Below, one piece after another: positions 56,968-64,000 of a stretch of 64,000 bases of DNA (within the stretch, counting starts at the first letter, position 1; each line of letters opens with the position of its first letter). The stretch spans positions 20,428,632-20,492,631 of the forward strand of contig NC_041021.1 of the NCBI RefSeq assembly GCF_004193775.1, in the 5' to 3' direction. A program made the position numbers and the translations under genes. Source of the stretch: Glycine soja (taxonomy: Eukaryota > Streptophyta > Magnoliopsida > Fabales > Fabaceae). The notes under the pieces are model-generated. The model was not told where the DNA came from. It made no database searches and saw only the letters and a program-made list of their open reading frames with translations.

Positions 56968-57533
56968 ATCTCCCCCTTTGGCAAATTTTGTCTAAAACAT
57001 ACTTAGACACTTCCTGAGCAGGTACGAGCAGTCATGCAAGTGGGATCAGCAACTTTCATTATCAGAGTAATCAAGCACAGCAGTATCTGTAGTGGTGACA
57101 GCAAAATTCTGCAAGTTGCAAATCTACAAGTCTTTTCCAGGATGTCAAGACATCTCACGTGACATCAGCTTTCTGCTCCCCCTGTCTCCATGCTCTTACT
57201 GCTGTGAAGTGAATATTCTGCTAGGCAGCAGTTCACTGCAGCATCTTCTATCAGCTACTAGTTTCAGTAGCTTACATCAATCATCATCAGCAGCAGCAGT
57301 ATAAATACTACTCCCCCTCAAAATCATATAAATACTACTCCCCCTCAAAATCATAAATCATGCATAATATCCTACTATACCAATCTCCCCCTTTTTAGAC
57401 AGAATTTGGCAAAAGTAGAATGCATGAAATTAATGTACAAATATTACAGACCAATAACAATCAATTGTTCAAAGGGACATGCCCCAATAGCTAGTAAGAG
57501 TAAAAAGCAAAAGAAAAAATAAAGGTCTGATGG
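56968..57533 (-). promoter_or_regulatory. 3' UTR of element E with reiterated polypurine tracts
   Basis: On the minus strand CCAAAGGGGGAGAT (56968-56981) abuts the LTR and is the likely functional tract. Similar tracts occur near 57177, 57313, 57339 and 57384; the 57313 and 57339 ones belong to a 26-bp tandem duplication (57303-57355). One GATGTC/GACATC triad lies at 57141-57166. No ORF. Confidence 0.8.
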
Positions 57534-59501
57534 TCATGGGGTGGCATCAGAATCATCATCATCTGATTCTGTATCCTCTGCTGCATCTTCTTCTTCCTCA
57601 GCTGCTTCTCCATCATCAACGCCATTGTCTGAGAGTCTTTTGATCAGGCGTTCCAGCTCCATTTTCTTCTCTGTGTTGGCTTTGATGGTTGCCTCCAGCA
57701 CCTTGCATGTGTCCTTGAGTTCAGCAATCAAATCATCCTTGGACACAGCACCTGAAGCAGCAGCTTTCCCTGATGTCGAGACAATGTCTGGGACATGTGT
57801 CCCCTCAAACAGTTTGTAATGCAGGGATAGAGGAGATTCTCTCTTCTTCACAGAGTCAATGTTGTTTAAAATATTGGGATGTTGACTCAACATAATGCCA
57901 CACAATACAGTTGGGAAGGCAATGGGTAATTTGACAGCAAAAGATTCTGAATGCTTAATAGTTTGATCAAAAATATAGTTTCCAAAATTAAATTTGGACT
58001 TGGTTCCAACAGCATACAGAAATTTACCCAAACCTGTGGCAACAGTGGAAGTATGATTGGTGGGTACCCAGTTGGCAGTGCCAATCCTATGCAGGATTGC
58101 ATACTTCACACTTAGCTTCCCTGCAGAAAGCTTCCCTTTCTTTGGCCAATGCTGGACTTGCTTGGCAGTGATTTCCTTGGCAATTTGATGCTCAGAAACA
58201 GCAATATCCACCACTCCTTCAGTTGGTCTGCCCAGGTACTTGTTGATTACAGCAGGGGAGAATCTAATACATTTTCCTCTGACAAACACTTTCTGATACT
58301 CATCACTCTTTCTGTTTGTTATGTCAGAGGGAATGTTGACAATGAATTCCCTGACTAGACTTTCATAACAATCTCCCAACTTGGTGACAGTTTTCAGCAG
58401 TCCAGCAGCCTTGATGAGGTCCATGATCTCCTTGCAATCCAAGGCATCTCTTCCCAGTTCTCTTTCTAAAGCAAGTCTGCGTTGATATACAAATTTCCAC
58501 CTTTCAACATTGCCAATGGAGTGGAATGAAATGTTGTCCAATGGGGCATCAGGGACATTTCCAGGCACCTTTTTCCCTGATTTCTTGGCTCTCTTGATGT
58601 CGGGAACATCTAGTTCGACATCATCATCAGAATCAGATGAGGAAATTTCTTTCCTCTTCTTGGAAGGGATTGCAACTTTGCTCCATCTGGATGTGGTAGG
58701 AGTGATTGGTGTGCTCTTCTTCTGTGCAGTAGTTTTGATTCGTCCAGACCTAGTAATGGGGGTTTTTCCCTTTCTGCTTTGTAATCTTTCTGCAATGCCA
58801 GGTGCCAACTTTTTGGCAATGGGTTCCTCATCAGATTCTACTTCTTCTAGGTCAATGAAGTCACCTGGAGCAGGTTCTGGTGCCCTTGGTGCAGGGGTCT
58901 CCTCTGTGGCTTGATCCTCTTCCTCTGTTGATTTCTCTTCACTGGATGAAGAGAGGACTTCAGCATTTGGGGTGGAAGATGTTGGGACATCTTTATCAGC
59001 ATCAGGGACAGAAGCATTTTTCAAAATGCTATTCACAAAACTGCGGATCTTCTTATCCATCTCAGTGTCTTCTTCCCTAGGGCTTGTTGCAAAGCTAGGG
59101 TTTTCAGAAATCTTCACTCCCTGTTGTCTTTTAGGGACCAGTTTCTCAGGAACAGGGCTTGGACCAGGAATCATTTGTATGGATTGGATATTGAGTGCAG
59201 GTTGTTCCTGGTTTGATGGAGTTTTGGAGGATGATGGAGATGATGGTACAGAGGGTGAAACAGGGGATGAGGTTTCTTTTGGTGAGGTAGCCATGGAGAA
59301 GCAGAGCTTTGGGAGTGGTTTCGTGAATATCTGAGAAGTGTTGGGGAATGCTGATGAAAACGAGATTGCCACGAAAATGTAAGTTTGAATGAGGAATGTA
59401 GGAGAACGTGTGAAACGGAGGTTGAATTTGTTTTGGCCCAGTAGTGAACGTGCTATTAATGTTGAGTGAGAAGTTTGAGCACGTTCAGATAGAAGTAACT
59501 G
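57534..59501 (-). CDS. Env-like ORF of the SIRE1-type element
   Basis: The frame is open from the codon after the gag-pol stop (59501) to the stop at 57534-57536, 655 codons. The first 44 codons lead to a GTG at 59370-59372 and the first ATG in frame is at about residue 71, so expression by stop readthrough is more plausible than a separate start. The product is Ser/Pro-rich and acidic for 240 residues, with basic clusters (KKRKE, KRAKKSGKK), a globular part resembling the plant transposon protein domain, a short C-terminal coiled coil, then an Asp/Glu tail. I see no clear transmembrane helix or signal peptide. Role unproven. Confidence 0.85.
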   Translation of the reverse strand, partial: QLLLSERAQTSHSTLIARSLLGQNKFNLRFTRSPTFLIQTYIFVAISFSSAFPNTSQIFTKPLPKLCFSMATSPKETSSPVSPSVPSSPSSSKTPSNQEQPALNIQSIQMIPGPSPVPEKLVPKRQQGVKISENPSFATSPREEDTEMDKKIRSFVNSILKNASVPDADKDVPTSSTPNAEVLSSSSEEKSTEEEDQATEETPAPRAPEPAPGDFIDLEEVESDEEPIAKKLAPGIAERLQSRKGKTPITRSGRIKTTAQKKSTPITPTTSRWSKVAIPSKKRKEISSSDSDDDVELDVPDIKRAKKSGKKVPGNVPDAPLDNISFHSIGNVERWKFVYQRRLALERELGRDALDCKEIMDLIKAAGLLKTVTKLGDCYESLVREFIVNIPSDITNRKSDEYQKVFVRGKCIRFSPAVINKYLGRPTEGVVDIAVSEHQIAKEITAKQVQHWPKKGKLSAGKLSVKYAILHRIGTANWVPTNHTSTVATGLGKFLYAVGTKSKFNFGNYIFDQTIKHSESFAVKLPIAFPTVLCGIMLSQHPNILNNIDSVKKRESPLSLHYKLFEGTHVPDIVSTSGKAAASGAVSKDDLIAELKDTCKVLEATIKANTEKKMELERLIKRLSDNGVDDGEAAEEEEDAAEDTESDDDDSDATP

Positions 59502-59504
59502 CTA
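59496..59504 (-). promoter_or_regulatory. Stop-codon readthrough context UAG CAG UUA
   Basis: On the minus strand the gag-pol stop TAG (59504-59502) is followed by CAG TTA. This fits the UAG-CAR-YYA readthrough consensus known from tobamoviruses and reported for SIRE1. The frame after it is open into the env-like ORF. Confidence 0.88.
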
Positions 59505-62500
59505 TAACTCCTCTAGCAGACAAATGCCCAGCTTGCCCCTCAGTTTTTCAAACTGATTTGCATCCAATGCCTTTGTGAAAATATCTGCTACTTGTTCCTC
59601 AGTGGCAACATGCTCCAGTGTGATAACTTTATCATCAACAAGATCTCTAATATAGTGATGTCTAATGTCAATGTGCTTGGTTCTGCTGTGTTGAACAGGA
59701 TTTTTAGAAATATTAATAGCACTCATGTTGTCACAGTACAATGTCATGACATCTTGTTCGACATTGTACTCCTTCAGCATCTGCTTCATCCAAACTAGTT
59801 GTGAACAGCTGCTTCCTGCTGCAATATACTCTGCTTCTGCAGTAGATAGGGACACACAGTTCTGCTTCTTGCTGAACCATGAAATAAGATTGTTTCCCAA
59901 ATAGAAACATCCACCAGAAGTGCTTTTTCTGTCATCTGCACTTCCAGCCCAATCAGCATCACAATATCCAACCAGCATTGAATCTGAACAATAACAGTAC
60001 ATAATCCCATAGTCACTGGTGCCATTTACATATTTCAGAATTCTCTTTACTTGATTCAAGTGACTTATCTTGGGATTGGCTTGATATCTTGCACAAACAC
60101 CTACTGCAAAGGTGATGTCAGGTCTGCTTGCTGTTAAATATAGTAAGCTCCCAATCATGCTTCTGTACAGACTTTGATCAACACTGGTGCCAGCTTCATC
60201 CTTTGACAGCTTCAAGTGAGTAGGTGCAGGTGTTCTTTTATGGCTGGCATTTTCCATCCCAAACTTCTTGACAATGTTCTTTGCATACTTGCTTTGTGAG
60301 AGGAATATGGAGTCTTCCATCTGCTTCACTTGGAGTCCCAGAAAATAAGTCAGCTCTCCAACAAGACTCATCTCAAATTCAGATTGCATCTGTTGGACAA
60401 AATGTCGAAGCATCTCATTCGACATCCCTCCAAACACAATGTCATCAACATATATCTGTGCTATCATCAAGTTTTCAGCATCTTGTTTGACAAAGAGAGT
60501 CTTGTCAATTCCTCCCTTCCTATACCCTTGCTGAGTAAGGAACTCTGTTAGCCTTTCATACCAAGCTCTTGGAGCTTGCTTCAATCCATAGAGAGCCTTC
60601 TTGAGCCTGTATACATGATCTGGATGAGTTGGATCTACAAATCCCTTTGGCTGCTCCACATAGACTTCTTCATTCAGGTATCCATTCAGAAACGCGCTCT
60701 TCACATCCATCTGGTACAGCTTGAATTTGAGGATGCAAGCTACACCAAGTAACAATCTGATGGACTCAAGTCTAGCAACAGGGGCGAAAGTTTCATCAAA
60801 GTCTACACCTTCAATCTGAGTGTAGCCTTGAGCAACAAGTCTGGCCTTGTTTCTGGTTATAACACCTTCTTCATTGGTTTTGTTCTTGAAGATCCACTTG
60901 GTGCCAATCACATTAGTTCCCTCGGGTCTAGGAACTAGCTCCCAAACTTCATTCCTTTTGAATTGCTCCAATTCTTCTTGCATAGCATTGATCCAGAACT
61001 CATCAGTCAGTGCCTCTTTCACATTCTTTGGCTCAGTTTTGGAGACAAAGCATGAATTGGAGACAATCTCAATCTCCCTTGATCTTGTAGTGACTCCTCT
61101 GTTTGGATCTCCTATAATCAGCTCCTTGGGGTGCATCTTCTGGATTCTAATGGAGGGACTCTTGTCAGGTTGATTGATGTTTGGTTCATCTGTAGCAGAA
61201 TCAGAGTTTTCTGCATTTTCTGCATTTTCTGCACTTTTAGCTGTATCTGCTACATTGTCTCCCGATGTTCTGACATCGTCTTCGACATCCTTCTTTCTTG
61301 CTGGAGTTAGATCATCAACAACCACATTGATGGATTCCATCACAGTTCTGGTTCTGGAATTGAATACTCTATATGCTCTGCTGTTTGTAGAGTATCCCAA
61401 GAATATTCCTGCATCACTCTTGGGATCCATCTTTCTCCTTTGCTCTCTATCTGCCAAAATGTAACATGGACTTCCAAAGATGTGGAAGTGCTTGACAGTT
61501 GGCTTCCTCCCTTTCCAGATTTCATACAGTGTGGTTGGAGTCCCTCTTCTAAGTGTGACTCTGTTGTGGATATAGCATGTTGTGTTCATGGCTTCAGCCC
61601 AGAGATTATAGGGAAGTTCTTTGGCATGAAGCATGACCCTAGCAGCTTCTTGCAAAGTCCTGTTTTTCCTTTCAACTATGCCATTTTGTTGTGGTGTGAT
61701 GGCTGCAGAGAACTCATGAGTGATGCCTTCAGAAGTGCAGAATTCAGTAAACTTGCTGTTTTCAAACTCTCTGCCATGGTCACTCCTAATTCTCTTGATG
61801 ACACAGTCTTTTTCTCTTTGAAGTCTTAGACTCAACTCTTTGAATACTTCAAAGGTGTCTGATTTCTCTCTGATAAAGTTGACCCAGGTAAATCTGGAGA
61901 AATCATCCACAACAACATAGGCATACCTCTTTCCTCCAAGGCTTTCAACTTGCATAGGCCCCATCAAGTCCATGTGAAGTAGTTCCAGCACCCTGGAAGT
62001 GGTCTGATGTTGAAGCTTCTGGTGGGACATCTTGACTTGCTTTCCAATCTGACATTCACCACAGATTCTGCCTTCTTCTATTTTTAGATTGGGAATGCCT
62101 CTAACAGCACCTTTGTCAATGATTTTCTTCATGCCTCTTAAGTGCAGATGTCCAAATCTTTGATGCCATATTTTGACTTCATCTTCTTTGGAGGATAGAC
62201 ATGTGGAGGAGTAACTGGTTTCTTGAGGTGTCCATAGGTAACAGTTGTCCTTTGATCTGCTGCCCTTCATTAGAACTTCACTCTTCTCATTTGTCACCAA
62301 GCATTCTGACTTTGTGAAGTTTACATTGAATCCTTCATCACACAACTGACTGATGCTGATCAAGTTTGCAGTCAGTCCCTTCACCAGCAGTACTTTGTTC
62401 AGACTAGGAAGTCCATCATGGACTAGCTTTCCCATTCCAGTGATCTTTCCTTTAGAGCCATCTCCAAATGTCACATAGCTAGTGGAGCAAGGTTCAATGT

Positions 62501-64000
62501 TCACCAGGAATTCTTTAACTCCTGTCATGTGTCTGGAACAGCCGCTATCTAGGTACCAATCTTCCTTAGCTGATGCTCTAAGTGAAGTATGAACAACAAG
62601 ACTAACAATCTTGTGTTTTGGAACCCACATCATCTTCCTTCCGCTGCTGCTACTTTGAGTTCCATGATGTGGATGGCCATGTAGATGATAGCAAAAGGGC
62701 TTTATGTGACCATACTTGCCACAGTAGTGACACCTCCACTTCTTTCTTTTGCTCTTTTTCTGCTGCGTTCCATGATGTCGAGACCGATGTTGTGACATCG
62801 TGGCTCCAGTGCTGTTTTTGGCAGGAACAAATTCTGTCATGGTTGTTCTACCAGCAGATTTATGATTAAATCCAAGTCCTCTCTGGTTTCCAACATTCTT
62901 CCCAAGCTGTAGCACCTCATCAAGCATATCTGAGCCTTTATTCAGCATCTTTATTGATTTTGTCATGTTTTCCAGTTTAGAGTTCAGAAAACCAATTTCT
63001 CCTTTAAGCTCAGAGATCTCCTCTTCATGTGCCTCCTTCTCAGCCTCCAGATTTGCAATGATCTTCTTCAGTTGAGCTTCTTGCTGAAGGATCTTCTCAC
63101 TTTTGATGCATAGTTCTCTATAGGATATAGCAAGCTCATCAAAAGTGATTTCAATATCACTTGAATCTTCATCAGATTCAAATCTCCCAGTGAGTGCATT
63201 CACATCTCTGTCAGAATCACTTTCTTGTTCACTCTCTGTATCATCAGACCAACATACAGAAAGTCCTTTCCTCTGCTTCTTGAGATGGGTGGGACATTCA
63301 GCTTTCATGTGTCCATAGCCTTCACACCCATGGCATTGAATTCCTTTGCTGTGACTGGGCTTTTCATCTGACTTCTTCTGGTATTCACTACCTTTCCTGA
63401 TGTCGAAAGGGATGTTCCGGACATGTGGTTTCTGCCTCCTGTCCATTCTTTTCAGCACTTTGTTGAACTGTTTTCCAAGGAGCACAAATGCGTTAGTCAG
63501 ACCTTCATCAGTATCCAGGTCATACTCATCTTCTTCTCCTTCATCATTGGACACGAACGCCAGGTTCTTGCTCTTCTTTTCAGTCCTATCCGAGAGTCCT
63601 AGCTCAAAGGTTTGAAGGGAACCAATGAGTTCATCTACTCTCATGTTGCAAATGTCTTGGGCCTCCTCTATTGCAGTGACTTTCATGTCAAATCTCTTAG
63701 GCAAAGATCTGAGGATCTTTCTCACCAGCTTTTCATCTGTCATCCTTTCTCCCAAGGCAGTGCAAGCATTGGCAATTTCAAGAATGTTCATGTGGAAGTC
63801 ATGAATGCATTCTTCCTCCTTCATCTTCAGATTTTCGAATTTTGTAGCCAATAGTTGCAATCTGGACATCTTCACTTTGGAGGTTCCTTCATGAGTGGTT
63901 TTCAGAATCTCCCATGCATCCTTGGCAACTGTGCATGTGTTGATCAATCTGAAGATATTCTTGTCAACTCCATTGAATAGGGCATTCAAGGCTTTGGAGT
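59502..64000 (-). CDS. gag-pol: Gag-Pol polyprotein of the SIRE1-type element, N-terminus outside window
   Basis: One open frame of about 1,498 codons reaches the window edge. Counting from the codon at 63989: gag; CCHC knuckle 1 at residues 219-232 and knuckle 2 at 420-433 with an acidic coiled coil between; protease DSGCS at 481-485; integrase zinc block (His 609 and 614, Cys 643 and 646); catalytic Asp 674, Asp 737 and Glu 773, a D-D(35)-E spacing; RT active site YVDD at 1180-1183; RNase H Asp 1344, Glu 1386, Asp 1420. Stop at 59502. No stop, frameshift or missing catalytic residue seen, so it may be functional. Confidence 0.95.
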   Translation of the reverse strand, partial: SKALNALFNGVDKNIFRLINTCTVAKDAWEILKTTHEGTSKVKMSRLQLLATKFENLKMKEEECIHDFHMNILEIANACTALGERMTDEKLVRKILRSLPKRFDMKVTAIEEAQDICNMRVDELIGSLQTFELGLSDRTEKKSKNLAFVSNDEGEEDEYDLDTDEGLTNAFVLLGKQFNKVLKRMDRRQKPHVRNIPFDIRKGSEYQKKSDEKPSHSKGIQCHGCEGYGHMKAECPTHLKKQRKGLSVCWSDDTESEQESDSDRDVNALTGRFESDEDSSDIEITFDELAISYRELCIKSEKILQQEAQLKKIIANLEAEKEAHEEEISELKGEIGFLNSKLENMTKSIKMLNKGSDMLDEVLQLGKNVGNQRGLGFNHKSAGRTTMTEFVPAKNSTGATMSQHRSRHHGTQQKKSKRKKWRCHYCGKYGHIKPFCYHLHGHPHHGTQSSSSGRKMMWVPKHKIVSLVVHTSLRASAKEDWYLDSGCSRHMTGVKEFLVNIEPCSTSYVTFGDGSKGKITGMGKLVHDGLPSLNKVLLVKGLTANLISISQLCDEGFNVNFTKSECLVTNEKSEVLMKGSRSKDNCYLWTPQETSYSSTCLSSKEDEVKIWHQRFGHLHLRGMKKIIDKGAVRGIPNLKIEEGRICGECQIGKQVKMSHQKLQHQTTSRVLELLHMDLMGPMQVESLGGKRYAYVVVDDFSRFTWVNFIREKSDTFEVFKELSLRLQREKDCVIKRIRSDHGREFENSKFTEFCTSEGITHEFSAAITPQQNGIVERKNRTLQEAARVMLHAKELPYNLWAEAMNTTCYIHNRVTLRRGTPTTLYEIWKGRKPTVKHFHIFGSPCYILADREQRRKMDPKSDAGIFLGYSTNSRAYRVFNSRTRTVMESINVVVDDLTPARKKDVEDDVRTSGDNVADTAKSAENAENAENSDSATDEPNINQPDKSPSIRIQKMHPKELIIGDPNRGVTTRSREIEIVSNSCFVSKTEPKNVKEALTDEFWINAMQEELEQFKRNEVWELVPRPEGTNVIGTKWIFKNKTNEEGVITRNKARLVAQGYTQIEGVDFDETFAPVARLESIRLLLGVACILKFKLYQMDVKSAFLNGYLNEEVYVEQPKGFVDPTHPDHVYRLKKALYGLKQAPRAWYERLTEFLTQQGYRKGGIDKTLFVKQDAENLMIAQIYVDDIVFGGMSNEMLRHFVQQMQSEFEMSLVGELTYFLGLQVKQMEDSIFLSQSKYAKNIVKKFGMENASHKRTPAPTHLKLSKDEAGTSVDQSLYRSMIGSLLYLTASRPDITFAVGVCARYQANPKISHLNQVKRILKYVNGTSDYGIMYCYCSDSMLVGYCDADWAGSADDRKSTSGGCFYLGNNLISWFSKKQNCVSLSTAEAEYIAAGSSCSQLVWMKQMLKEYNVEQDVMTLYCDNMSAINISKNPVQHSRTKHIDIRHHYIRDLVDDKVITLEHVATEEQVADIFTKALDANQFEKLRGKLGICLLEEL

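Larger units (their letters stand above)
55975..64000 (-). mobile_element. Element E, SIRE1-type Sirevirus, 5' end outside window
   Basis: Minus strand: gag-pol (open to the window edge), UAG stop, env-like ORF in the same frame, 3' UTR with several polypurine tracts, and LTR. Both ORFs lack inactivating changes. This matches SIRE1 of soybean as I know it. The missing parts are the 5' LTR, PBS, leader and gag N-terminus. Confidence 0.92.

Noticed and set aside
57541..58914. Plus-strand Ser/Ser-Pro-rich ORFs opposite the env-like gene
   Set aside because: They are antisense shadows of Asp/Glu-rich coding sequence in an intact minus-strand ORF.
59370..59372. GTG as an independent start of the env-like ORF
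   Set aside because: The frame is open upstream to the UAG stop in a readthrough context; a GTG start in a plant mRNA is unlikely.
1..64000. Host protein-coding genes, tRNAs or rRNAs
   Set aside because: Every long frame belongs to a retroelement and no cloverleaf or rRNA sequence was noticed; a tRNA scan was not possible here.

Overview
This window is plant nuclear DNA made almost entirely of nested LTR retrotransposons. I see no host gene, tRNA, rRNA or bacterial feature. The long antisense gag-pol and env-like pair at the right end looks like SIRE1, the Ty1/copia Sirevirus first described in soybean, so the source is most likely Glycine or a close relative, in gene-poor (probably pericentromeric) heterochromatin. 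That assignment rests on remembered family resemblance and was not searched.

Layout: (A) 1-3574 and 12763-23491 are one plus-strand Ty3/gypsy element of the Tat/Ogre type: an ORF1 upstream of gag, gag-protease, RT with two RNase H domains, integrase, an extra ORF downstream of pol, a repeat-rich 3' UTR and a 3' LTR. It is split by a Sirevirus-like copia element (copia-1, 3575-12762), and about 2.2 kb of A was lost at the right edge of that insertion. (Spacer) 23492-24334 is an older, antisense piece of the same gypsy family. (B) 24335-39935 is a nearly full-length Tat element on the minus strand, so the 3' halves of A and B form a large inverted pair. (Mosaic) 39936-40473 joins fragments of three elements. 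(Copia-2) Its truncated 5' LTR, PBS and gag lie at 40304-41519 and its 3' end and 3' LTR at 49930-53839; between them lie minus-strand gypsy pieces (C 41520-45580, C2 45581-48346, a short LTR piece 48347-48797) and a third copia LTR fragment (48798-49929). A solo copia LTR with a perfect TTGAT target duplication sits at 50250-51792. (D) 53840-55974 is the 3' part of another plus-strand gypsy element. (E) 55975-64000 is a SIRE1-type element on the minus strand, running off the window, with an uninterrupted gag-pol frame, a leaky-type stop (UAG CAG UUA) and an in-frame env-like ORF.

Only element E looks potentially competent. The other coding regions carry stops and frameshifts, and most stops sit at former Trp codons.

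The most unusual signals are non-coding. (1) Palindromes with core TAATCGATTA occur as pairs with a constant 20-21 bp start-to-start spacing but variable linkers in three copia LTR families and one post-pol region. (2) A three-part GATGTC/GACATC motif with fixed 8+12 bp spacing recurs about eleven times through the SIRE1 element, in both orientations and all reading phases, including inside the ORFs. (3) The transcribed part of the copia LTRs carries arrays of short hairpins whose stems differ but stay complementary, one array keeping a constant GGGTACA loop. All positions come from reading by eye; boundaries without a clear TG...CA end are good to roughly 10-50 bases.
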